Of a stretch of 64,000 bases of DNA, positions 7,830-15,999 are shown in pieces. The position numbers and the translations under genes are program-made. The DNA is taken from positions 1 through 64,000 of the forward strand of contig NZ_BAEP01000077.1 of assembly GCF_000315015.1 (NCBI RefSeq), read 5' to 3'. The DNA is from Paraglaciecola mesophila KMM 241. Lineage in GTDB: Bacteria > Pseudomonadota > Gammaproteobacteria > Enterobacterales > Alteromonadaceae. Below the pieces are notes generated by a model, which saw nothing but the letters and a program-made list of their open reading frames with translations, was not told where the DNA came from and made no database searches. The stretch's first letter is position 1. The number at the start of each line of letters is the position of its first letter.

Positions 7830-10073
7830 TTAAGTCTCTCTTTGGGGGCCCCAAGTTTTTTGCTCTAGGGCGTTAAAGTCAGGTGAAGCAGCGAACCCTG
7901 GGCAAATAGCCCTTAGTTTATCGCGGTAGTGGCGGGCTTTATCTTCATCACCTAAGTGCAACCAACTTAAAGCAAGTTGATGTAAAGATACTGGGTCCGC
8001 CGCTGCATTGAGTGCCTCGGCTTGTTCTTTCAATGAGGCTAAAAGCGGTTCGGTTTGTAATTCAGGTGAAAGCTCAGTAACTAAAATATACATAGCCAAA
8101 CGAGATGCTTTTTGCATCACGTTTGCTTCCCCTTGGCTAACCTCACGGTCAAGTTCAGACATGGCGTTACGATACGCTTGAAGTGCCTTTTTGATGTGAC
8201 CTTGCGTGCGGTACACGTCTGCTACATTCGACCAAAGTTGGTATAGCCCAGGCCCACCTTCTTCAGTGATGAGCTTGATTTGCGGCTCAAAAATATCCAA
8301 CGCTTGTTGGTTCTCTCCGAGGTAAAAATGCAGCACTGCAATATTCGACAACAATACGGTGTGCTTTGGTTTAAGGGTTAAAGCTTGCTGATAATGTGCT
8401 TTAGCATTTTGCAAGTCACCAACACAAAACTCCAACGCCCCTAGATTGTTTAGCGTTTGGTAGTTAACAGACAACTCTGCTGCTTGGCTGAAATAATCGA
8501 TAGCGCCCAATTGATCGCCTTTAAAATAGTGAGCACGGCCTTGGGTATAAGGGATTTTCCAGTTGTTAGGTTCAAGCTCAGCTGCATGCTCCAGTTGAGA
8601 TAAAATTTGCGAAAAAAGTTCAGGGTCACGGCTTTTCAAGAAGATGCGCATTTGGCTTTCAGCCATCTTTTGCAAAGCCGTGACATCATTAGGGTCCGCA
8701 TGTAAGGCTTGTTCAAAATGTGCGTTTGCAATCAAGTAATCGCCTTTGACACGGGCCAGATTCCCAAGTGCATTTTGAATAAAAACAGAATTCGGCTCGA
8801 TTTCTAAGCCAGCTGAGCAATATTTAGATGCTTCTTCAAGATTGTTTTTATCACTGGTTTGAAGGTTTTGTTCCACTAAAGCGGCACACATGCCAGCGTA
8901 TCCGTGGACCAAATCCGGGGCACTGCTAATCACCCGCTGAAAATCAGCCATTGCGCGCAAAATGACTTGCTCTGAACGCTCACCTTCAAAATGCTGCATG
9001 CCATTTAAGAACCGTTGTAGGCTATACCAGTCGGCTATGTCTGCAATGGGGCGTTTCGTGAGCAAGGTGTTCAACCCATTTTTAAGCTGCAATTCAAGAT
9101 ACTGTTGTGAAGAAGACTTGCTGAAAACTCCAGACCACACTTGCTGCATATCCTCATCTCGAGATAAAAATAAGCGAACCGCAATGTAGCGACCTATCTC
9201 AATCAGCTCTCCGCTAATCACCAAGTCCGCTTTTTTACTGCGTAATAACTCTTGAGGGCTTTGTACGCCAGCATGAAGCGCTGAGCTACCCACAATCAGC
9301 TCAGTGGGGCCTGCCAGTAATTGCTCAATGCTACGCGTTATGTCTGCCCCTCTTCGGCCTTTAATCGGCATCACTGCGACCACTTTGTTATCAATATCAA
9401 CAATGCCCGCTAGAGTACTACCTGACGAATTTGCATTATCCATCGGCCAAAATCGGTCAATGACTAATACGCCTAGCAGTACTATTAGGGTGACTACCAA
9501 AAACGGCATGCGTTTATTTTTTTGTTGCGCTTGATGTGCTTGCTCTGGGGCACTTGGTTGAGAAGGGCCGTTATTCCCATCACTGTGGCTATCATCCACT
9601 GAGTGCTCTTCAACGCTCAGGGGTTGATCAAGGCTTGGCTCTGCCTGAGGAGCTTTTTGTATTTCACCGTTTGTTGGCGTTTGCATTTGGGTGGGTTGCG
9701 TGCCGGGCGAGAGGAGACCTTGGTTTGCATGACTGCCATGAGGCTCATCATTCTCGGGAGCATCGTTACTGGATTGATGTTCGACTTCAGCTGAATCTAA
9801 ATACAGCGCCCAAGCTTGTACATCGAGCGCTTTTGCTACTCGCTCAATACTCAATGGGTCGACTGATTCGCCACGAAATACCCGGCTTACCAGAGAGCGC
9901 GGCGCTTTCTTTAAGCCCTCAATCTGTTGAATTTTATCAACCACCTCCGCCTGAGACTTAAATCCAGCGGCTAACTGCGCTGTACGCAGCTTTTGCTGGG
10001 ATGCTCGAATTCCTCGGGAGCGAGGTTTGTTAGAAGGGCTATCTGTGTGTTGTCCTTTTGTCACAGTTGTCAT
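7830..10073 (-). CDS. Membrane-anchored HTH regulator with TPR sensor domain
   Basis: A 747-residue protein combining three parts. The first is an N-terminal XRE-like helix-turn-helix (about residues 20-92, with SQAEVVDKIQQ and RSLVSRVFRGE). An acidic/Gln-rich linker follows, then one transmembrane segment (about 189-209). The third part is a large periplasmic region with a CadC-like alpha/beta section and about eight tetratricopeptide repeats (about 380-740). The topology is that of one-component membrane regulators such as CadC, in which a periplasmic sensor controls a cytoplasmic DNA-binding domain, here with an XRE rather than an OmpR-type head. It converges on the cohesin gene with a 78-bp gap, so control of the dockerin/cohesin genes is plausible but unproven. 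No obvious ribosome-binding site stands out. Confidence 0.75.
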   Translation of the reverse strand: MTTVTKGQHTDSPSNKPRSRGIRASQQKLRTAQLAAGFKSQAEVVDKIQQIEGLKKAPRSLVSRVFRGESVDPLSIERVAKALDVQAWALYLDSAEVEHQSSNDAPENDEPHGSHANQGLLSPGTQPTQMQTPTNGEIQKAPQAEPSLDQPLSVEEHSVDDSHSDGNNGPSQPSAPEQAHQAQQKNKRMPFLVVTLIVLLGVLVIDRFWPMDNANSSGSTLAGIVDIDNKVVAVMPIKGRRGADITRSIEQLLAGPTELIVGSSALHAGVQSPQELLRSKKADLVISGELIEIGRYIAVRLFLSRDEDMQQVWSGVFSKSSSQQYLELQLKNGLNTLLTKRPIADIADWYSLQRFLNGMQHFEGERSEQVILRAMADFQRVISSAPDLVHGYAGMCAALVEQNLQTSDKNNLEEASKYCSAGLEIEPNSVFIQNALGNLARVKGDYLIANAHFEQALHADPNDVTALQKMAESQMRIFLKSRDPELFSQILSQLEHAAELEPNNWKIPYTQGRAHYFKGDQLGAIDYFSQAAELSVNYQTLNNLGALEFCVGDLQNAKAHYQQALTLKPKHTVLLSNIAVLHFYLGENQQALDIFEPQIKLITEEGGPGLYQLWSNVADVYRTQGHIKKALQAYRNAMSELDREVSQGEANVMQKASRLAMYILVTELSPELQTEPLLASLKEQAEALNAAADPVSLHQLALSWLHLGDEDKARHYRDKLRAICPGFAASPDFNALEQKTWGPQRET
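7842..7861 (+). terminator. Weak terminator after the cohesin gene
   Basis: TTGGG-GGC-CCCAA followed by GTTTTTT could end the plus-strand transcript of the cohesin gene. The stem is only 5 bp, and it sits inside the last codons of the convergent regulator gene, so confidence is low. Confidence 0.3.
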
Positions 10074-10271
10074 CCACTTTGTTAACGTTGTTTTTGGGGA
10101 TCTAACCCAGTCATTATTAAACTAAAGTGCTAGAAAGTTAATCGATTTATGGGGGTTTTTTGATCAATTCTTAAGGTTCACCGCTGCCGCATTCTACATA
10201 AAGCATGCAATATCCCTTTAGTTAATACTGACCTAGGCAAGGTATCCATTGCCAAATATCAAACAATGAAC

Positions 10272-10284
10272 GAACTAAAAGTTC
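10272..10284. promoter_or_regulatory. Palindrome before the DUF1330 gene
   Basis: GAACT-AAA-AGTTC is a perfect 5+5 dyad 63 bp upstream of the DUF1330 start, in the 273-bp divergent spacer shared with the HTH-TPR gene. It is a possible operator; nothing else supports it. Confidence 0.25.
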
Positions 10285-10346
10285 TTTCACTTCAATATGT
10301 TGTGGCATTTGCTAAAGTAAGCAAAATTCAATAAAAGAGTTGTGCT

Positions 10347-10649
10347 ATGAGTGCGTATTTGATTATCCAAGCTACCGTTCATGATTGGGATAAATTTAAG
10401 CTCTATACCCAAGCCGTCCCTCCATTAATCAAAAAATTCGGCGGGCATTATATCGCCATGGGCGCACCAGAACTAATTGAAGGTAAGCGCGCGCCGAAAA
10501 GTATCGTGATGTCTCAATGGCCCAGCTGTGAAGCCGCGCACGCATTTTGGGACTCGCCAGAATACGCAGAAGCAAAAAAACTCCGAGAAGGCACTGGTGA
10601 GTTCAACATCATGCTGATGGACGGCCTGACTCAAACCCCTTTGGAGTAG
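10347..10649 (+). CDS. DUF1330-family small protein
   Basis: A 100-residue protein matching the DUF1330 pattern: an N-terminal AYLIIQATVHDWDKFKLY strand-helix, central GGHYIAMG, then IVMSQWPS and AFWDSPEYAEAKKLRE. The family has a ferredoxin-like dimeric alpha/beta-barrel fold and no established general reaction. It is the first gene of a tight plus-strand operon. The nitrilase-fold gene starts 3 bp after its stop, and the aldehyde dehydrogenase follows with an overlap. Co-transcription suggests a role in the same catabolic step, perhaps as a small isomerase or an accessory subunit. Confidence 0.85.
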   Translation: MSAYLIIQATVHDWDKFKLYTQAVPPLIKKFGGHYIAMGAPELIEGKRAPKSIVMSQWPSCEAAHAFWDSPEYAEAKKLREGTGEFNIMLMDGLTQTPLE

Positions 10650-10652
10650 AAT

Positions 10653-11708
10653 ATGTCTATTGCTTACACCGCAGTTGCTCTGCAAACACGTTGCTTTGCC
10701 GTTAATAAATTGAACGTGGCCGATGCTCGTCGGAAGATATTCGATAATATTCGTCGTGTGGGCGGGCACGTGCAAGGCACAAAAGGCTTCGTTGGACCCA
10801 GCGTCAAAATGGTTGTGCTGCCAGAGTATTTTCTTACCAGCTTCCCCATGGGTGAATCGTTGGCTCAATGGAAGGAGAAAGGCGCGATTGCTCAAGATGG
10901 CAAAGAATATGACATGCTCAGCGAAATCGCTCAAAAAAACCAAGTGTATCTGTCGGGTAATGTGTACGAGTTAGACCCACATTTTAAAGACTTGTATTTT
11001 CAAACCTCTTTTATTCTAGCCCCCAACGGTGATTGCATCTTACGTTACCGACGTTTGGTGTCTATGTTTGCGCCCACGCCGCACGACGTGCTGGATAAAT
11101 ACCTAGATGTATACGGCCAAGCGTCTTTGTTTCCGGTGGCGAAAACAGAGCTCGGAAATTTAGCCTGTGTGGCATCTGAAGAAATTCTATATCCGGAAAT
11201 TAGCCGCTGTTTGGCGATGAATGGTGCCGAGGTGCTGTTGCACAGTAGCTCAGAAGTCGGTTCGGTTGAATTGACTCCTAAAGACATTGCCAAGCGAGCG
11301 CGAGCGGTGGAAAACTTAGCCTATGTGGTGTCGGCTAATTCAGCAGGCATTGCCGATATTGATTTTCCCGCTGAGTCCACTGATGGCATGTCTAAACTGG
11401 TCGATTTTAAAGGCCGAGTCATGGCTGAAGCGGGAATGGGCGAGAGCATGGTGGCAAATGCTGAGCTTGATATCACCGTCTTGCGTCGTTATCGCAATAA
11501 GCCGGGTATGGGCAATATTCTGTCACGCCAGCGAAATGAGTTGTTTAGCCAGCATTACAGCCAAGCGGTTTATCCAGCCAATACCATGCTCGATGAAGCG
11601 CAGCAGGTCCACGTGCCGGACCGCAGTCATTTTATAAATACGCAAATGAGCAGCATTGCAAACCTGAAAAAAGCAGGGGTGATTCTACCGGAGCAAGCAG
11701 ATGAGTAA
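10653..11708 (+). CDS. Nitrilase-superfamily protein with altered catalytic triad
   Basis: A 351-residue protein with the carbon-nitrogen hydrolase fold. The first catalytic Glu is present (E58 in VVLPEYF). At the usual Lys position, in the motif normally written YRKxH, it has RYRRLV with Arg134. The nucleophile motif, normally C-x-D/E-x-x-x-P-E, reads SEEILYPE, so Ser175 occupies the Cys position (a Cys lies three residues earlier, C172). The standard Glu-Lys-Cys triad is therefore Glu-Arg-Ser. I recall SEE-type relatives annotated as nitrilase-related, so this may be a subfamily trait rather than decay. It overlaps the aldehyde dehydrogenase start by 8 bp. Hydrolase activity should not be assumed. 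Confidence 0.8.
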   Translation: MSIAYTAVALQTRCFAVNKLNVADARRKIFDNIRRVGGHVQGTKGFVGPSVKMVVLPEYFLTSFPMGESLAQWKEKGAIAQDGKEYDMLSEIAQKNQVYLSGNVYELDPHFKDLYFQTSFILAPNGDCILRYRRLVSMFAPTPHDVLDKYLDVYGQASLFPVAKTELGNLACVASEEILYPEISRCLAMNGAEVLLHSSSEVGSVELTPKDIAKRARAVENLAYVVSANSAGIADIDFPAESTDGMSKLVDFKGRVMAEAGMGESMVANAELDITVLRRYRNKPGMGNILSRQRNELFSQHYSQAVYPANTMLDEAQQVHVPDRSHFINTQMSSIANLKKAGVILPEQADE

Positions 11709-13119
11709 TCACATGCCAACAATGGCGATAATTAACCCGCGCACGGGCCAAGAAGATTTTGATTTACCCGTGTTTAGTAACGAGCAAGTCGCTAGTATCG
11801 CCCGTAATTTAAAACAGCAGCAAGCAACATGGTGGGAGAGCGGATTAAACGGGCGAATAATGGCTCTAGAGCAATTGGCGAGTAAAATGGCCGCGCATAA
11901 AGCCCAGTTAGTTGCTGCCCTTATCAACGACACAGGCCGTGCGAGTGAATCGGAACTGGAAGTAGATGTCACTATAAACGCGATACATCGCTGGTGTAAG
12001 CAAGCCCCAACGCTTTTGGCCAAAGGTGAGCCGTGGGCAGCAGAAATTCCCTTCATTGAATTGCAGCAAGACTACTTGCCTTACTCTTTAGTAGGTGTCA
12101 TCAGCCCGTGGAACTTCCCGCTGTTGTTATCACTCGTGGATGCCATACCCGCATTGCTTGCTGGTAGTGCCGTGTTAATTAAACCCAGTGAAGTCACGTC
12201 ACGTTTCGTCGCCCCTTTCAATGAAATGCTTGAAAGCGTACCGGCCTTAAACAAGGTGCTTAGCTTCGTCACTGGCGCAGGGGAAACAGGTCAAGGTGTT
12301 ATCAATACCGTGGACTCATTGTGTTTCACCGGTAGTGTGGCCACTGGGCGTAATGTGGGTAAAGCATGCGCAGAGCGATTTATTCCTGCCTTTTTAGAGT
12401 TGGGCGGTAAAGACCCAGCCGTGGTCTGCCAAGACGCAGACCCGGAGCTCGCTGCTAAAGCGCTGTGTTGGGGCAGCATGGTCAATGCCGGGCAGTCTTG
12501 TATGTCACTTGAGCGGGTATATGTGCACAAAGCGATTGCCGATGTGTTTTTAACCAAGTTAGTACAAAACGTCAAAGCCCTTAAACACAACTACCCTGAC
12601 ATTCAGCAAGGACAAATTGGGCCCATCATTTCAGCTAAGCAAGTGGGGATTGTTGAAGCACAACTGCAAGACGCAAAAGACAAAGGGGCGACGATTTTAT
12701 GTGGTGGTGAGGTGCTCAATTTAGGCGGCGGGCGTTACTGCGCACCCACAGTGCTAACCGATGTGACGCCGGATATGGACATTTTAAGCCAAGAAACCTT
12801 CGCGGCTATTTTACCGGTAACGGTAGTCGATAGCGACGAGCAGGGGATTGCCATGGCGAATGACTCCGAGTTTGGTTTATCGGCAGCGGTATTTAGCCAG
12901 AATGTGGATTACGCCAAGCAACTGGCTAGCGAGTTAGAGGCTGGCGCGGTGAGTATTAATGATGCTTCATTAACAGCTTTGATCCATGAGGCAGAAAAGC
13001 AATCGTTTAAATACTCAGGCCTAGGTGGCTCGCGCATGGGCGCAGAATCAATTAGGCGTTTTACCCGTAAAAAAGCCTATATTCGCAACACTGGCGTACC
13101 ATCCCCGTGGTGGTTTTAG
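11701..13119 (+). CDS. NAD(P)-dependent aldehyde dehydrogenase
   Basis: A 472-residue aldehyde dehydrogenase superfamily enzyme, oxidising an aldehyde to the acid in the cytoplasm. Visible signatures are ISPWNFPLLL (cofactor binding), FTGSVATGR, FLELGGKDP with the catalytic Glu, and NAGQSCMS with the catalytic Cys. Length is typical. The substrate is unknown. It is the third gene of the DUF1330-nitrilase operon; its ATG overlaps the preceding gene by 8 bp, implying translational coupling. A strong terminator follows at 13155-13192, so this is the operon end. Confidence 0.9.
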   Translation: MSNHMPTMAIINPRTGQEDFDLPVFSNEQVASIARNLKQQQATWWESGLNGRIMALEQLASKMAAHKAQLVAALINDTGRASESELEVDVTINAIHRWCKQAPTLLAKGEPWAAEIPFIELQQDYLPYSLVGVISPWNFPLLLSLVDAIPALLAGSAVLIKPSEVTSRFVAPFNEMLESVPALNKVLSFVTGAGETGQGVINTVDSLCFTGSVATGRNVGKACAERFIPAFLELGGKDPAVVCQDADPELAAKALCWGSMVNAGQSCMSLERVYVHKAIADVFLTKLVQNVKALKHNYPDIQQGQIGPIISAKQVGIVEAQLQDAKDKGATILCGGEVLNLGGGRYCAPTVLTDVTPDMDILSQETFAAILPVTVVDSDEQGIAMANDSEFGLSAAVFSQNVDYAKQLASELEAGAVSINDASLTALIHEAEKQSFKYSGLGGSRMGAESIRRFTRKKAYIRNTGVPSPWWF

Positions 13120-13154
13120 AGCAATATCTTTGAATTAACGTTATAAAAGAAGCT

Positions 13155-13192
13155 AAAAGCGAGCCTAATTCATCATTAGGCTCGCTTTTTTT
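13155..13192 (+). terminator. Rho-independent terminator after aldehyde dehydrogenase
   Basis: AAAAGCGAGCCTAAT, a 5-nt loop, and ATTAGGCTCGCTTTT form a 15-bp perfect stem followed by a T-run. It ends the DUF1330-nitrilase-ALDH operon. It would also work moderately in reverse. Confidence 0.92.
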
Positions 13193-13368
13193 ATACTTAG
13201 CATTTTGATAAGAACTCTCAGGGGACTAAAACTTCAATAGTCTCTAACTAATCTACTTAATTGCCTAGAAATACAGAAGGCAGCGGCTATACAGGCTGCG
13301 AAGAGCCAGAACAAATCATCAGTCGCAAGTAAAGAGACCGAGTGGACTAGAGGTTGTTAACAAATAAA

Positions 13369-13416
13369 GAGTAGAACTTAGAGTCGAAGTAAGAGTAAAA
13401 GTTAAAATAAGAAGAG
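13369..13416. repeat. Degenerate 12-bp tandem repeat
   Basis: GAGTAGAACTTA, GAGTCGAAGTAA and GAGTAAAAGTTA follow one another without gaps, then a more diverged AAATAAGAAGAG. The 13120-13491 spacer otherwise holds only the terminator at 13155-13192 and no gene. Confidence 0.6.
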
Positions 13417-13491
13417 GAATGCTATTAGGAACAGGAACAGAGAAAAATCCCCAGCGCATTCGAATGATACACCGGGGGCGTTGAAAGGAGT

Positions 13492-14757
13492 TTAAACGTG
13501 TTTTTTTACTTGGCTGATAAGGATCACAGACAAGGCAACCAATACGCAGAAGATCATAAAGGCATTTTGATAGCTACCGTAGGCATCGTATGTTGCGCCT
13601 GTGGCATAAATGCCCAGACCACCACCGAATGCATCGAGTACAGTAATGGTGCCCAGCAACTTGCCTGAGGCTTTTAACCCAAAGTTATTCACGGCGTTTA
13701 ATTGCAGTAATGTGTAAAAACCACCCCACATAAAGCCAATTAATCCAATGGCAATTAGCACGTTATCTTTATCGGCGAATAGCATGCCTATTAAGCCTGT
13801 CAGCATCAGTAGCAGGTTTGTATAAAGCACACGCTTTCCAGTAATTTTATCCGCCACTAAACCGAACAAGAATTTACCTATTAGCGCAGGAACAAATAGC
13901 ACGCTCAGGCCAGCAGCGGCAGATTGCAAGGTAAAGCCCAAGTCCATTAAGTGCAGCACCAAGTTGGCTTGAAAACCCATGATCGTATAAAAGGTAAACA
14001 TGGCAATAAAGGCAATAGACCAAAAAGATCGGGTTTTTATGGCCTCTTTGTAGGTTAACCCGTGCTGAGATAAATCAGCCTCAGGTGCATGGGCTTCGCC
14101 GGAAAAGCCAAAAGGTTTCAGCCCGATGTCTGTTGGGCGATTACGCAGCAAGAACAGCGCTAGTAAGAACAGTGTTGACGGAATCAGCGCGGCCAATTGC
14201 ATACCTTCGCGCCATGTCATGTCATCGGCCATCCAAGAGCCAAATAACGGAGCCAATACAGCGCCGCCAAGGGATGTGCCCACCACTGCAATACCTATTG
14301 CAGTACCGCGTAATTTTACAAACCAGTTAGAAACCAAGATAACGGCCACGTTTAGGCCACACGCCAGCAATACGATTGAAAAGGCAGCATGTATCAAATA
14401 CAGGTCAGAGATGTCTCTGATATTGCCGTAAGCGTAAAAGCACGCGCTAAGCACGACGGCACCGACCATGACCAGAAATTTCACCCCAATTTTATCGATT
14501 AATATACCAACAAAGGGCGCTAGCAAACCGGTAAGGGCTAGTGTGATTAGGCCACGCATTTTCAAATCACCACGGGACCAATCGCTAAATTCTGTCAGCA
14601 TGGCACTGTCGAATGCCGTGATGCCGGTGATCACCATGCCGTTTGAAATTAATAAACACATCATGGCGATAAAAACGGTTATCCAGTGCATAGGATGTCC
14701 CATTCGTTTGCCCTCGTTGGATACTGGGCTGTCACTAGTTTCTGATACTGATTGCAT
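13492..14757 (-). CDS. MFS transporter, monocarboxylate/OFA type
   Basis: A 421-residue major facilitator with 12 predicted transmembrane helices and a short N-terminal cytoplasmic extension. The loop 2-3 signature is degenerate but visible (APFVGILIDKIGVKFL), and the central cytoplasmic loop is around residues 205-235. It resembles oxalate/formate antiporter-like and monocarboxylate porters. It follows YciI on the same strand after 79 bp and probably belongs to the GntR-YciI-MFS operon, so it likely imports the compound degraded by the flanking enzymes. A weak CCCC/GGGG hairpin with TTTTT lies just beyond its stop (about 13443-13479 on the minus strand). Confidence 0.85.
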   Translation of the reverse strand: MQSVSETSDSPVSNEGKRMGHPMHWITVFIAMMCLLISNGMVITGITAFDSAMLTEFSDWSRGDLKMRGLITLALTGLLAPFVGILIDKIGVKFLVMVGAVVLSACFYAYGNIRDISDLYLIHAAFSIVLLACGLNVAVILVSNWFVKLRGTAIGIAVVGTSLGGAVLAPLFGSWMADDMTWREGMQLAALIPSTLFLLALFLLRNRPTDIGLKPFGFSGEAHAPEADLSQHGLTYKEAIKTRSFWSIAFIAMFTFYTIMGFQANLVLHLMDLGFTLQSAAAGLSVLFVPALIGKFLFGLVADKITGKRVLYTNLLLMLTGLIGMLFADKDNVLIAIGLIGFMWGGFYTLLQLNAVNNFGLKASGKLLGTITVLDAFGGGLGIYATGATYDAYGSYQNAFMIFCVLVALSVILISQVKKHV

Positions 14758-14840
14758 GGGAACTCCTGGTTTTCTTGTTGTTATCTGGAAATGCTCTGGT
14801 TTTTCGTTATTAAACTAGGGTGCTTTCTAAGGAAAAGTGT

Positions 14841-15161
14841 TCATGTTGGCCAATTCTTACCGCCAACCCAATTACCTGCATACGCATTGAATTCGTGGAT
14901 CGTCACCGTCTGCCAAATGTTGGCGAGATAATAAGGGTCGCTGAATAAAATTGCTTTCGCTTCATCGATACCTTCTGTTGCAAGCACGTATAGCGAACCA
15001 ACGATTTCACCGTTATCTTTTAACGGGCCTGCGACACAGATGTTTGCCATATTTTCTTCGACCCAAGCAAGGTGTGCGCCTAAGTGCTCAAGCCTTATGT
15101 TTTGCATTGAAGATGGGTGATCGATGCAGTTAAATTGCACTAACATGGCGTTTTTGCTCAC
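14841..15161 (-). CDS. YciI-family protein
   Basis: A 106-residue YciI-like (DUF1428/YCII) protein with a ferredoxin-like fold. Typical elements are HLAWVEEN-like dimer-interface residues, the AGPL segment with the conserved Gly-Pro, and the DPYxLANIWQTV tail. Relatives include muconolactone-isomerase-like and stress proteins; the activity is unknown. Its GTG start overlaps the GntR stop (GTGA), showing translational coupling. An ATG five codons in (15146) is an alternative. It is likely an auxiliary enzyme for the pathway. Confidence 0.85.
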   Translation of the reverse strand: MSKNAMLVQFNCIDHPSSMQNIRLEHLGAHLAWVEENMANICVAGPLKDNGEIVGSLYVLATEGIDEAKAILFSDPYYLANIWQTVTIHEFNAYAGNWVGGKNWPT

Positions 15162-15913
15162 TTATTGGGATAAAGCACCGACGTAAAGCTAAAACGCTTC
15201 GCCGGATATATACTTTGGGCAACTAGGATTAAATCGTCGTCACTTAACGAGTAATAGCGACGGGTGATTTTCATTGCGGCGGAGTCTGCTGTTGCGCCTA
15301 ATTGTGAAGCGAGAGGCTCGGGCAGTAGACATGCTGAAATTTGCTGTTCAATTTTGCCAATTTTTTTATCGTCTAAGGCTTCAATCACGGCGTAAATCGC
15401 CGTTTTGGTATCTTTGAGTTTTTCATCCACTTCATCTTGATGTGGCCGGCGATAGATATTCGAATAACAGATTGGTTTTTTATCATGGGGCTCAAATCGC
15501 ACACCGCCTATGTGTATGCATTCTTGCCCCGTGACGCTATCGAGTAGCTCAGCCATTTGCTCGTCAAGGGTGATCATGTCACTGACTTGCACTTCAAATC
15601 GGGTATTTTGCCCAAAAGCCAACAAGTCTTTCACTGAGTTAATGAACTGATTAATTTGCTCGGGCATGGTGCTGCGTTTTACCAAGGTCCCTGAGCCTTG
15701 TTTGCGCTCTACTAGGCCTGTCTTTTCTACATGACGCAGGGCTTCACGAGCTGTATGGCGGCTAATTGAAAACTGCTCACAGAGCTGCTTTTCAGTTGGC
15801 AATAGGGTGTTAAGTGCATATTCACCGGCTAAAATTTGGCGGATCAACGTCTCCCCAATATCTTGATATTTAGGCAAAGTATGTTTAGTTGCTAGCGATT
15901 TGATTTTAGTCAT
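15158..15913 (-). CDS. GntR-family (HutC/UTRA) transcriptional regulator
   Basis: A 251-residue regulator. The N-terminal GntR winged HTH lies at about residues 15-80 (with LPTEKQLCEQFSISRHTAREALRHVE and the wing GSGTLV). A C-terminal UTRA ligand-binding domain occupies about 95-245 and ends in ITRRYYSLSDDDLILVAQS. UTRA domains bind small-molecule effectors. It sits in the divergent control position between its own YciI/MFS operon and the MmgE/PrpD-ligase-amidase operon, and the 86-bp spacer contains two perfect palindromes. AGGA five bases upstream supports the ATG. It is most likely a repressor of both arms. Confidence 0.92.
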   Translation of the reverse strand: MTKIKSLATKHTLPKYQDIGETLIRQILAGEYALNTLLPTEKQLCEQFSISRHTAREALRHVEKTGLVERKQGSGTLVKRSTMPEQINQFINSVKDLLAFGQNTRFEVQVSDMITLDEQMAELLDSVTGQECIHIGGVRFEPHDKKPICYSNIYRRPHQDEVDEKLKDTKTAIYAVIEALDDKKIGKIEQQISACLLPEPLASQLGATADSAAMKITRRYYSLSDDDLILVAQSIYPAKRFSFTSVLYPNK

Positions 15914-15925
15914 TTATCCTCAATG

Positions 15926-15971
15926 GTTATTCGAATAACGGAAAAATACCTGTTATAAATATGTCCGGACA
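15926..15971. promoter_or_regulatory. Two palindromic candidate GntR operators
   Basis: GTTATTCGAATAAC (15926-15939) is a perfect 14-bp palindrome and TGTCCGGACA (15962-15971) is a perfect 10-bp palindrome. Both lie in the 86-bp divergent spacer. Their centres are 34 bp apart, about three helical turns. The first has a 12-bp identical copy (TATTCGAATAAC, 15457-15468) inside the GntR coding region. They are good candidates for regulator binding. Confidence 0.6.
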
Positions 15972-15999
15972 AATCGAAGAGTATAGGAATTAAAGTAAC

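Noticed and set aside
10115-14823. Shared TTATTAAACTA-NN-GTGCT upstream of the HTH-TPR gene and the MFS gene
   Set aside because: A 16-of-18 match between two places in 64 kb is expected many times by chance. Only the similar distance to the starts favoured it.
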